Shown in pieces: positions 20,995-30,931 of a DNA stretch of 64,000 nucleotides (positions within the stretch are counted from its first letter, which is position 1; every line of letters begins with the position of its first letter). The position numbers and the translations under genes were made by a program. The stretch covers positions 494,057,180 to 494,121,179 of the forward strand of contig CM022298.1 in NCBI GenBank assembly GCA_011799875.1, in the 5' to 3' direction. The DNA is from Thinopyrum elongatum. Its lineage: Eukaryota > Streptophyta > Magnoliopsida > Poales > Poaceae. Below the pieces are notes generated by a model, which did not search any database, was not told where the DNA came from, and saw nothing but the letters and a program-made list of their open reading frames with translations.

Positions 20995-21134
20995 TTTTTT
21001 GTCATAGAAGTAGGAGCCCACCACATCTATGATGATACGTGTTTTTGTCACAATTATCGTCATAGAAGTGTCATAAGCATGACCAAAAAAATTCGTTCGG
21101 GCCAAAATGTCACGGATGTGTCTTTTTTTTAGTG
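20995..21134 (-). repeat. Right terminus of the CACTA element
   Basis: Contains repeated GTCATAGAAGTG and TTTTTGTCA words and ends in TTTAGTG, the reverse of CACTAAA. The host sequence resumes at 21135 in the Gypsy protease frame. Confidence 0.7.
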
Positions 21135-21476
21135 AATGTTGATGCTGCTGCCACCATCGATAAGAACCCGCGAGAAGCGGCAGGTGCGCTTTTCAACAAT
21201 GATGTTGGGGTCGAGGACGAGGGCATAGCCACCCAGCATGGGCATGACAGCCGGATGGTCCTCCCGAGTCCAGCTGACCGGGCGGTCGGACCAATGCATG
21301 TACTGGGGGGCAGAGGGGGCCACGACATTCACCTCGTGCCGGTGCCGGCGCTCGCTGTGCTTCTCACTGCCCTCGCTGGTGAAGACAACATAGCACGGGT
21401 TCGGGTTGGGAAGGTTTTGTCGCGCACGGTGCCAGCCGCTGGAGGCGGTGGCGGGTGAGGAGGCGGCAGCCCGCAC
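21135..21476 (-). pseudogene. Gypsy retropepsin (aspartic protease) N-terminal part
   Basis: The minus-strand frame ends ...GGYALVLDPNIIVEKRTCRF then SRVLIDGGSSINI. The block VLIDGGSSINI is the retropepsin active-site loop of plant Gypsy elements (D[TGS]G[SA]S). The frame stops at the CACTA junction (21134), so the rest of the protease, reverse transcriptase and integrase are displaced beyond it. Confidence 0.65.
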
Positions 21477-21639
21477 CCGGCGGGGAAGGCGGAAGCGGCA
21501 GCAGGCTGCCCTTCATCAGGCACTGGGTGAAGCTGCACTACCAGAGCGTGTGCATGGACGGCTTCGCGCCTCTATGGTGCTTGCAGGGGGCATCGAGCAT
21601 CTGCTCGAAAGTGAGACCGGGCTGCCAGGCGGTTTTGCC

Positions 21640-23578
21640 GGTTCGCTAACGCTGGCTGTCGGCTTGCTCGGCCAGCTGCACTTCCTCGGTGGCAGCGATG
21701 AGCTGGTTTTTGTACCGGGGATTCGGATGCTCGACCCTTCGCTTGTTGCTCTTGTTGTCTTGCTGATGCCGGCTGCTCTCGCCAGCCAACCACGGGGTGG
21801 TGACTGAAGGTGGCAGGGCCTTGCCGGCCATGTCTAGCCGAACCTGCACCTTCATGACGGCGTCGGCCGTGGCGTACATGTCTGCCACGGCAATGAGCGT
21901 GGCCATGGTTGCCAGCTCGGAGCACATGGGCTTATGCTTGAGCAGGGTGCCGTCTCAGCACCCATCGATGAAGTACTGGATGGCCTGTACCTCGTGCACC
22001 CCCTCGCAGCTGTTGTACAGCTCGGTCCAGCGCGTGAGGTACTCGCGGGCGGTCTCAGCCGGCCCCTGGACACACATGGCGAGCTGGCAGGGCCGACCAA
22101 GCTGCTTGTAGCTGCCGGTGAAGTTGCGCATGAATGCCTAGTTGAACTCAAGCCAAGAGTTGATGCTTCCACCCGGGAGGTTGTTCATCCATGTCCGGGT
22201 GGAGCCCTGCAGTAAGAGAGGCGCATAGCGCACGGCCAAGTGTCGGTTTCTGCCCGTGATGCCGATGGCGGTGGTGTAGTCCGTGAGCCAGTCCTCTGGC
22301 TGGGCGGTGCCATTGTACTTGGGGTGTCATGGGGCAGCGTGAAGCCTCTAGGGAAGGGCTCGCCACGGATGCGCGGGCCAAAACACGTCGGCCCGACCGG
22401 GCTCTCCTCCTGCACCTCGAGGGAGCGAGATAGCTGTTCGATGCGGTGGCAGGCATCATTGTCGTCGTAGGCGGGCCGGGGTCCCAAGCGTCTGGCCGCG
22501 GGACACGGGGAGCGGTGCCTCTAGGAGCCGCACGGGGGCGCCGGGCCAACTGCGAAGGGGCATTCGGCTGGCGTTGGTCGTCTCCGGCTGGCTCATCGTA
22601 CTGGTTTTTGTTGATCGTCTGGGCGTAGTTGCGCCGACCCCGGCTTCCCCGGCACCTGCCGGAGTGGCTACCGTTGGGCTGCGGGGAAGAGGCCTGTAGC
22701 ATGTGCCGGTGGTATCCGTACGGGTTCTCCGGGTCCTGCGAGGCGGAGGCAGTGGGTTGGGCCGGGTCGAAGCGCTTTTGCTGCTCGTTTGCCGCGGCGA
22801 CAAGCTCGCGGATGCGCTGCTGCCGCTGGAGCCGCTCCTCACCCTCAAGGAACTCAAGATCCGCCATGGCCGCCTCCATGGCGCGCATGTTCTTGATGAG
22901 GGTGTCGTAGACGGGCGGGTTCGTGCCGAGCACACGGCCAAGGGTGCCGCCGCGGCGTCGCACCTCTGCTACCCGGCTGGGTTCAGGGTCGGTGGGCATG
23001 AGGCCGTGGACGGCGTCATACTCACGTCGAACGGACTCCACCCGGCGCTGCTCCGTAGCGAGCGGCATGGCTTCGTCTAGTAGGAGCCGGCGCTCCTCGT
23101 TGAGCTGAGCCACAGCAGCAGCTGGGAAGGCGTTGGTCGTGATGGGGGTGCACAAGCTCTACATCGTCACATGCAGCGGGTCGGCCAGGCCAGCGCGAGC
23201 CACAGCCGCAGCGGACTGGGCCTTGTCGCGCGAGGCGGTGTGGCTGGAGCTGGTGACCAGCACCTCCACATGAGTGCAGAGGTCTGCGACATTGCTGGAG
23301 ACGGTGCAGCCAACGGGAATGGGCGAGTCGGTGACATCGTACACCTGGCTCGGGAAGACATCGGGGACGAGCGCGACGGCGACATGGAATGTGCCGAAGT
23401 GGATGACGAAGTCAGCACTGGAGCCGGCGGTGCCCGCGTCGGGTGCGGGGACCACGCCGTGCATGATGCGCTCGCCGGAGCTGGTGATGGGCCTTGTCCG
23501 GAACTTGACTCCGGCCGATGCCGCGAGCGGCCCCACGGTGGGCGCCAACTGTCGTGGTGATCTCAGGGCAGATGCCAT
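21640..23578 (-). pseudogene. Gypsy gag, broken by stops and frameshifts
   Basis: The frame opens at the ATG 23578, inside the LTR end, and runs through the PBS region. An in-frame TAG lies at 23159-23161. Coding continues to about 22490 (EERRLLLDEAMPLATEQRRV and a Gln/Arg-rich coiled-coil-like stretch), then shifts frame. The capsid-like retrotransposon gag block follows at 22487-21940: FGPRIRGEPFPRGFTLP, AVRYAPLLLQGSTRTW, FMRNFTGSYKQLGRPCQL and YLTRWTELYNSCEGV. A further stop lies at about 21958. Downstream at 21927-21646 is a basic, Gln-rich tail. The order matches Gypsy gag. It is directly upstream of the protease start in the same element. Confidence 0.7.
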
Positions 23579-24175
23579 GGGATGGCTAAAAGTGGGTGGC
23601 TAGTGAGGACGCCGGTGGATTCCGGAAGCGAGGTTGGCACGCGCAAGTGCAGGACACGAGACATACCCAGGTTCGGGGCCCTTCGGGGGAGGTAACACCC
23701 CTAGGCCTGCCGAATATGGTTTGGTGTGATGAGCAATGAGGCTACAAGGTCACTCCTGTAGCTGTTCGGTCGGAGGAGGAAGAAGGGGCTAGGCCTCCAC
23801 TCTGCCTGTCCTGTGTGTGGGTGTGTCTGTTCTACTAATGATCGCCCCCGTGCATGGAGGGCTCCTAGGGGGTCTTATAGGCCAGCCCCCAGGGTTACAA
23901 AGGTAAAGATACATGGGCACGGGGCCCTGGTGTCATCGTCTGGGAGTCGGCCATGAGGCCCGCAGGGTCCACCAGGTGCGGCTCCCGCCGGCTGCATGGC
24001 ACTGTGTCTGATCTTGTCTTGCGTCATGGAGTGGTTCGCATTGTGTGGCTACAGTGCCGCGTCGCCCGGTCACCGTCCGCCCCGGTCAGCAGTACGAGGG
24101 AGCACTATAGCCACGCTTGCCTCGGTCAGCGCTGGTTGGTGGAGCATAATTCCTACTCGCCCTCGAGTAGGTAAA
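23550..24175 (-). repeat. LTR of the GC-rich Gypsy element
   Basis: The plus strand begins TGTCGTGGTGATCTC at 23550, directly next to the PBS-like site at about 23531-23548. A TATA word (minus CCTATAAGACCCCC) lies at about 23868-23881 with a short leader, as expected for the U3/R boundary. The right boundary is a best guess from the composition change at about 24170-24185; a CTACTCG/CGAGTAG inverted repeat lies close to it. Confidence 0.6.
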
Positions 24176-24417
24176 TGATAAAAAAGATTATTTTTGATGT
24201 GGAATGCTACCTAGCATAATCTTGATCATATAATCTAGTCATGCACTACTGCAGGATGCTGCTAACACGACACTACAATGAGAGACCCTTCGACGAAACT
24301 GTGTGCGACGCATTAATCGCAAACGGTGATGTAAAAAAACCGTCAAAAAAGATGCAAAACATTTGTGATGGCAGATACATCAAACACGGTTCAGATTTTA
24401 GTTGCGTGTGAAATGCG

Positions 24418-24920
24418 AGACATACGGTTCAGTTCAATGAACTGTTTGCGATGAGGCAGAAGAACGGAAAAGGGTAGCCAGATGAAGGTGTGTGCGATAT
24501 ATGGCATACAGTTCACTCGGATTAACTGTTTGTGATTAGGCAACACAAGAGAAACAGTCAGCCAGATCAAGGTGTTTGTGATTGACGGCATACACTTCAG
24601 ACGGATGAACTGTTTGCGATTAGGCAACACAACAGAAATGGTCAGCCAGATCAAGGTGCCTGCGATTGACGGCATACACTTTAGACGGATGAATTGTTTG
24701 CGATTAGGCAACACAACAGAAATGGTCAGCCAGATCAAGGTGTCTGCGATTGACAGCATACACTTCAGACGGATGAACTGTTTGCGATTAGGCAACACAA
24801 CAGAAACGGTCAGCCAGATCAAGGTGCCTGCGATTGATGGCATACACTTCACACGGATGAACTATTTGCGATTAGCCACAACAAACAAAAACAGTTAGAC
24901 AGATCAACGTGTGTGCGCTA
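24418..24920 (+). repeat. 84-bp subterminal tandem repeat of the CACTA element, about six units
   Basis: Each unit contains GGCATACACTTCAGACGGAT, GAACTGTTTGCGATTAGGCA and GTCAGCCAGATCAAGGTG. The central four units are nearly identical; the outer ones are degenerate. Because 84 is a multiple of three, long open frames appear on both strands; they are repeat artefacts. Such repeats are the usual transposase-binding regions of CACTA elements. Confidence 0.85.
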
Positions 24921-25335
24921 GACAGGCACACATTCTAATTAAAAGAAGCGTGCGCGATGGTAATAACGAGCGCGCACGGTTGATGGAACAAGACTTGTGC
25001 TGACATCACCTATTGCGGTGCACCCTATGGTGCAAACGCCACGTACGTGGCCGAGAACGCGTGCCCACATTACGCCATTCAGGAATAGTGCCGCACTTAG
25101 AAATTAGAATCGTCAATAAATTTTGAGCCTGTGTCCCATCACATTCCAAATTACTACCACGCTATATTTAATTGCAAACCTGTTCACACCGATCAAAACC
25201 TAAACGGTTTCCCACTTAGGAGCGTATTAGTACTCGGTTATAAATACTACCCACTCCAAGATGACTGCACATTCCTCCTCAACTCCTCATCCACAAAAAC
25301 AAACAAGTCTTCATCGTCGTTCCCTTGCGTCTGCC

Positions 25336-26007
25336 ATGGCCTGCATGAGTTCTGGGTCAAGAGATTACTACCAGGGAGAGGCGAGCATGGAAGCGGAAGC
25401 ATGAGAGATGTCCCGCCTCACCGCGAAAGCAGCCGACATGTCCCGCCGCACCACCGTAGCAGCACAGAGGTCCCACCGCATCGCCGAAGCAGCATAGAGG
25501 TCCCGCCGCGCCGTCGATGCAGCAGACTGGTCCGGCCGTGCCGCGGAAGCAGCAGAGATGTCCCGCCGCTCCGCGAATGCAGCAGAGATGTCCACCCATG
25601 CCGCGGTGTCCTGGGAAAATGTCTCGCGGGCAGGCGAGGACTCTCACAGGCGCATGCATGCTATGCTCGATGACCTGATGGGTCGGATCTCCGACTGGAT
25701 GAAGCTGCGGGACGAGACGAATGCCTCGTTTGAAAATGCTACCGATGTCATCCGGGGACTAGAGGAGGACAAGGCGAAGCTCCTCACCGAGCGCGACCTG
25801 CTGAGGGCGAAGATCGCCGGAAGGGTGAAGGAGCATGAGGAGACCACTGCCTTGTTGAAGAGGATGGGAGTCATCCTCAAGAAACTTATGGACAAGAATG
25901 CCATGCTCTGCTTCGAGCGTGAAAGGCTAGTGGAGGAATCCGTGGATGCTGCCAAGCAGCATATTGACGATATGAAAGAGATCATCGCCGCTCGCCGCGA
26001 GAACTAG
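25336..26007 (+). pseudogene. Coiled-coil protein gene with decapeptide repeats, two nonsense mutations
   Basis: From the ATG at 25336 one frame runs 223 codons to a TAG at 26005-26007, interrupted by a TGA near 25402 and a TAG near 25490. The N-terminal half has about seven 30-bp DNA repeats coding for variants of MSRRSANAAE. The C-terminal half is open from the ATG at 25558: FENATDVIRGLEEDKAKLLT and ERDLLRAKIAGRVKEHEETT, then a Lys/Glu-rich helix ending MKEIIAARREN. It looks like a long coiled coil. I recognise no catalytic domain. It lies just inside the left subterminal repeats of the CACTA element and is not a transposase, so it is probably a captured or element-specific accessory gene. 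A shorter product starting at 25558 (149 residues) could still be made. Confidence 0.5.
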
Positions 26008-26609
26008 TCTCCGCGGCCTGCAACGCATCGAGATAGTAGAGATCAGCGAGCCGGATCGTTGTCTGTGTCTTCCTTCTTCTTTTGCCCTTGTGTATTTCGA
26101 GCGTTGCCGCATGTGGCTTTTTTAATTACCTTGCTAAATATGTAAGACAATTATTATCCACTGTCATCATCCTTATATTCATCAGTCTTGCTATAAGTCA
26201 TAGTCGATGCTATATAGGTCCATCAGATCTTACATCAAGATCCGTGCAAAATTTTCTTTTTAGATTTTCTTTTTCTCTCTTAAATCTCAGTCGAGTGAGA
26301 CATAGCCACGCCATTAAACAGGGGCTCGGGCGCCATTAATGGAGATGTTAGGAGGGAGGTGGGCGGCGGATGGATGTTAAAGGGTTCTCCTCCCGATAAG
26401 CACACCCAGGTGTCTGATCGCACGCCTCCCGTACTCAAATAGTTACCCCGCACAGCACCTCCTAGCCAATAAATAAAGGGGACGCGTGGCGGCACGTAAA
26501 TGGTAAGTAGAACGCCCACGGTCTCAATAATACTTGTGTTTCCAATTGTAATGTAACAACACTTGTTCCAAAATGACTTTGTTGATTGTTAATGTGTGTG
26601 CCTTCGCAA

Positions 26610-28470
26610 ATCGGACAAAAAATTTACCACATCATGTTGGTGCCATGTCATGACACCATGCCAAGTTTCATGATTTTCAGGCGAGTTTTGGATTTACGAG
26701 AATTTTAAAACCAAGTTTCTCGATCTTTCCGGCCGAGCCAAGACGCCCAGATGTTTGAATTCCATCCCCATTTCTTGCATGGGACCTAGAAATTCGCCCA
26801 AGTACACATAAATGATTTTTCAACTAACTTTGGCGCACTGGAGCATGTGCTTGTAGTTTAAATTTGAATTATGTGCATTAAATGCCTGGAAAAATTAATT
26901 AATGTATAAAAAAGGGCAAACGAACCTGGAATAATTCCAAAATTTAGCACCAAACTCCTATTGGTCTAAGCTACCCATGTAAAAAAAATCAAGGCGGGAG
27001 AAGGCAGTGTATGTCGTTTCGCGCACAGACACGTTCCCTCTCGGAACCACGAGCCTTCTTGAGAGAAGCTCCGGTTTGCAAGAAGCTTATAACAAAACTT
27101 GTCCCAATTCGGTCATTTTTTTTTACCACATCATGTTGATGCCATGTCATGACACCATGCCAAGTTTCATGATTTCCATGCGTGTTTTGGATTTACAGGA
27201 ATTAAAAAACCAAGTTTCTCAATATTTCCGGCCGAGCCACGACGTCCAGATGTTTGAATTTCATTCCAATTGTTGCATGGGACCTAGAAATTCACACAAG
27301 GACACACATGTGATTTTTCAACCAACTTTGGTGCACTAGAGCATGTGCTTGTAGTTCAAATTTGAATTATGCACATTAAATACCTAGAAACTCAATTAAT
27401 GTATAAAAAGGCCAAACGAACCCGGAATAATTCCAAAATTTAACATGGCACTCATATAGTTCTATGTTGCCTCTGTAAAAAATCAAGGGGTGGAGGCAAC
27501 GTATATCGTTTCGCACACAAAGGTGACACGTTCCCTCTCAGAACCACGAGTCTTCTTGAGAGAAGCTCCGGTTTGCAAGAAGCTTATACCAAAACTTGTC
27601 CCAAATCAGCCAATTTTTTTACCACAGCATGTTGGTGCCATGAAATGACAACATGCCAAGTTTCATGATTTTTAGGCAAGTTTTGAATTTACAGGAATTT
27701 AAAAAACCAAGTTTCTCAATGTTACCGGCCGAGCCACGACGCCCAGATGTTTGAATTTCATTCCCATTTCTTGCATGGGACCTAGAAATTCACCCAAGGA
27801 CACACATGTGATTTTTCAACCAACCTTGGTGCACTGGAGCATGTGCTTGTAGTTCAAATTTGAATTACTCACATTAAATGCCCAGAAACTCAATTAATGC
27901 ATAAAAAAGGCCAAACGAACCCGGAATAATTCCAAATTTTAACACGACACTCATATAGTTCTATGTTTGCTCTATAAAAAAATCAAGAGGGGGGGGCAGC
28001 GTATGTCGTTTCGCACACAAAGGTGACACGTTCTCTCTCGAAATCACATGCCTTCTTGAGAGAAGCTCCAATTTGAAAGAAGCTTATACCGAAACTTCTC
28101 CCAATTCGGCCAATTTTTTTTTACCACAGCATGTTTGTGCCATGAAATGACACCATGCCAAGTTTCATGATTTTTAGGCGAGTTTGGGATTTACAGGAAT
28201 TTAAAAACCAAGTTTCTCAATGTTTCTGGCCGAGCCACGGTGCCCAGATGTTTGAATTTCATTCCCATTCTTGCATGGGACCTATAAATTCATCCAGAGA
28301 GACACATGTGATTTTTCAACAAACATTGGTGCACTGGAGCATGTGCTTGTAGTTCAAATTTGAATTATGCACATTAAATGCCTAGAAACTCAATTAATGT
28401 ATAAAAATGCCAAAAGAACCCAGAATAATTCCAAATTTTAACACACCACTCATATAGTTGCATGTTCACT
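26610..28470 (+). repeat. Four tandem units of about 0.5 kb inside the CACTA element
   Basis: The landmark TTACCACATCATGTT (or TTACCACAGCATGTT) occurs at about 26624, 27123, 27618 and 28121. Each unit also has ACCATGCCAAGTTTCATGAT, CCGGCCGAGCCACGACGCCC, TTCAAATTTGAATTA and GAACCCGGAATAATTCCAAA. The first three units end with CTTGAGAGAAGCTCCGGTTT-like sequence. No gene is present. Confidence 0.85.
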
Positions 28471-29609
28471 GTAGATAAATGTTCTAGCAATTCAAACACC
28501 ATCCCTTCCCTCCGTAACACCATTTTGTCTTTCAAAACAGAATGAAAAAATCAAGTATACCACAAACACTTTACTAGCAAGAATCATGTGGGATGCGATA
28601 TAAAATATCTTGGCACACCGTCTAGTCTGGCTTACGCAGGAAGCTTCATCGTCTACAGTCCACCGCCCGCGCTTGAACCACACTTGCGCTCCAGTTTCTC
28701 GCGGCACCGAGCGAAATTTTTCTGCCACCACGGAAATATCTATCTCCCCGCCCCCCACCAAAAGCCACATTTCCACTGTTCCTCCTTGCTTTTCCAAGTT
28801 CAAACCTTCACTGCTGCTTACTGGCAGTGCTGCCTCCTCGCCGGTGACCCTTCTTCTTATTGCGCGACCTCGTCGATATGGTCAAGTAATCCACACCCCA
28901 CCCATACCATCCTCCTCCTTCCCGTCCCACATGCCCCGACCGACGGCGCAACACCTTCTGCCCAAATCACTGGCCCTGTCCTCCAATTAAGCGCCGCCCA
29001 CAACCATTTTGCATGCAGTATAATGTGGAGCCCAGTAGCATCTGGCAGCGGAGAAGCAAATCGCGGCCGCACGTGCGGACAAGGTCCCTATGGCTGCCAT
29101 GCGTGCCGACCGCCAGATCTTGGAGGAGCACCACGTCTTCGAGGCCACCGTCGACACCACCACACGGTTGTCTACTTAAGATACAGTTCGTGCTGTTTTC
29201 TCGAGGCCACCGCCGGTGCCTCCTAGTGATGTGTCCTCTGTAATGTTAATATGCAATCTGATATTCTGAAATGTAATGTTCAGTTAATAGTTTGGTCCAA
29301 CAATTGCTACATTTCATAGTACTATTCTCAAGCATTCTTGGTTTCGTTAACTGTCTTATCTTCTAGTATATGTTCTATTCTGCAATGTCGTGCTCAGTTA
29401 ACTATTTTTGTTCATTTGGTCTGCTGTCCAGTTAACTGTTTGGTTCAATTCTGCAATTTGATTTTCATTTGTTGTGGGTACAATTTTGTATTGTTATGCA
29501 TGTGAGAAATAAATCGAATTTGGCTATACTCAATACATATTCTACTGATAGTATGGCAACTCTTAGTTAAACTGATCAAGATCTTCCTTATATGTGTTGC
29601 AGGGAAACA

Positions 29610-30319
29610 ATGGGAGGCACTGCATTTTACCATCGAGGTTTGCTCATGCATGGTCCTTTCGCTAATAGCACATTATTGTGCAGTTGCAGGAATCATTCTA
29701 ATATTTAGGTTTCTTACAATTTGGTGTTGCACATGTAGGTCCTGCTGTCAGAGGGTTAGACCCACTATTCGACCCATTTTGCATATGGGGAAATGGGATG
29801 TCCATGAATATCAGTCAAGTCAAGAAACTCAGAAAGATTGTTAGGATAAAGAAACTAGCGACGAATAACAGCAAGATCTTTGTTTGCACAATGAAGAAGA
29901 CATCAGCCAACTATAGGATGGTACTAACTCTTTTACCTTGTTTTTACCCCTTGTGCCATTTCAAAATTTATAACAGCGATTTTTATGCATATCTTTGTTT
30001 TCAATACTTTTCAAAGCAGTTCACCGATGATTACCTCTCAAACCACCTGCATGGTCAAGAGGCGAGGAAGGTATTCATTCCACACCCACGGTACAATATT
30101 GAAGTCTTCCTGAAGAGGACAAAGGTTGGGTGGGCAATTATCCATAGCCACTGGCCTAAAGTTGCAAGGACATTCAACATCACTAAAGGCTCAATATTTG
30201 CCTTCCGCTTCTGCAGTTTCCCAGATGAGATTCATCTGTCTATTTACCGTGTATGGTGCTACTTTCCAAAGGTTTTCGATGTTGCATGTGAAACTTGGTG
30301 CTGTTGTGTAATGGCGTAG
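29610..30319 (+). CDS. B3-like DNA-binding protein gene in three exons, inside the CACTA element
   Basis: Proposed coding exons are 29610-29637, 29739-29920 and 30020-30319. The introns (101 and 99 bp) have GT..AG ends and the phases fit: a Gly codon is split at the first junction, the second is in phase 0. The product is 169 residues. The start MGGTAFYHRGPAVRG follows an AG at 29601-29602, so an upstream 5'-UTR intron is likely. Residues about 30-70 are Lys-rich (KKLRKIVRIKK). Residues about 70-155 look like a REM-type B3 domain: FTDDYLSNHL, VFIPHPRYNIEVFLKR, WPKVARTFNITKGSIFAFRF, EIHLSIYRV. B3 domains bind DNA in plant transcription factors. It is a captured or co-opted gene, not a CACTA transposase, and is unbroken in this reading. 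Both the fold call and the splicing are predictions. Confidence 0.5.
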
Positions 30320-30489
30320 CTAGCTATATCCCTCTTTGGTGTAACTGAGTGCTGAAGCTCTCTGATGTAATTCGATTATGAAATCCTGGTTGCCGTTATA
30401 CATATATGAATTATCTGGTGTGTTTTATAAGAAATGTCAATTTGATTACTACATGTATTATCAATAATAGGCTAATTACCCTACTTATT

Positions 30490-30931
30490 GGGGTTTTCTA
30501 TTGCAGACGGTTACTCTGACAACACCGTGGGCGATGAACTCAAACAACCCACACGGTTTCTAGAAAGTAGGCGTGTTGGATCAACTAACAATCACACACG
30601 GCTTCCGGCAGAGAACTGTTTGTGTTAGGCTACCTTGCATAAACGTTTCCACACAAAAAACTATGTGTGATATACATACGAACGGAAACATTTTTCTGGG
30701 ATTCACTGTGTGGGATGTACATACGAATGAAAACGATTGGGCTTTGATGCCTCGCCCGATTGCACACGAGATCATTTTGCCCCACGTGTGTGGCCGGATG
30801 GCCTATCCCCGACGGTTTCTGGGTCATGTGGGAAGGACCCCCCTATAGCACACACTCACTAGGCGACGGTTTAAAACTCAGTCGCGGAAAGGGGGTAAAA
30901 ACCATTTGTATAGCACGTCTCTGTACCAGTG
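30490..30931 (-). repeat. Right subterminal region of the complete CACTA element
   Basis: Contains diverged repeats (ACACACGGCTTCCGGCAGAG, GAACTGTTTGTGTTAGGC, GTGTGATATACATACGAA, GGGATGTACATACGAATG) related to the left-hand 84-bp unit, and ends TACCAGTG. The ATG duplication follows. Confidence 0.65.

Larger units (their letters stand above)
15908..21134. mobile_element. CACTA DNA transposon, right part only
   Basis: The right end reads ...TTTTTTTTAGTG at 21134; in reverse this is CACTAAAAAAAAGACACATC, a CACTA terminus. Just inside are short words typical of Triticeae CACTA ends (GTCATAGAAGTGTCATAAGC; TTTTTGTCA). It interrupts a Gypsy protease frame exactly at GGSSINI, with AAT as the trinucleotide after the end. 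The left end is not in the window: the large Copia element is inserted at 15908. The visible part holds two divergent broken genes (15911-17147) and several kilobases of subterminal tandem repeats. No TNP2-type transposase is visible, so it may be non-autonomous or the transposase may lie left of the window. Confidence 0.65.
21135..24175 (-). mobile_element. Gypsy LTR retrotransposon, 5' part (LTR, gag, start of protease)
   Basis: In the minus direction there is an LTR (about 24175 to 23550), a PBS-like TGGCGCCCACCGTGGGG, a gag frame and the beginning of a retropepsin (VLIDGGSSINI). The CACTA terminus at 21134 cuts it there. GC content is well above that of the neighbouring Athila-like elements. 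The right end joins AT-rich sequence of another Gypsy element at about 24170-24185, so this element inserted into that one. I cannot fix the target duplication because the outer LTR end is unclear. Confidence 0.65.
24244..30931. mobile_element. Complete CACTA transposon, 6688 bp, non-autonomous, with two captured genes
   Basis: The left end is CACTACTGCAGGATGCTG and the right end, read in reverse, is CACTGGTACAGAGACGTGCT. The ends share CACT and scattered positions of about the first 20 bases. Both sides are flanked by the 3-bp duplication ATG (24241-24243 and 30932-30934), as expected for CACTA elements. Removing the element restores continuous Gypsy sequence. Subterminal regions carry related words (GAACTGTTTGnGnTTAGGC) at both ends. 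Inside are a coiled-coil gene remnant (25336-26007), a four-unit 0.5-kb repeat (26610-28470) and a three-exon B3-like gene (29610-30319). No transposase (TNP2/TNP1-like) frame is visible, so movement would need help in trans. Confidence 0.82.

Noticed and set aside
22629..23560. Long plus-strand frames across the GC-rich Gypsy gag.
   Set aside because: They are antisense shadows of the minus-strand gag in GC-rich sequence.
24150..24180. CTACTCG/CGAGTAG hairpin that could be a Helitron 3' end.
   Set aside because: No CTRR terminus follows at the right distance, and the position fits the edge of an LTR better.
24391..24898. Long open frames on both strands.
   Set aside because: The 84-bp subterminal repeat is a multiple of three, so open frames on both strands are expected.
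28588..29226. Plus-strand open frame of 212 codons upstream of the B3-like gene.
   Set aside because: Composition is low-complexity Ser/Pro/His and no domain is seen. It may be part of a 5' leader, but I cannot support it as coding.
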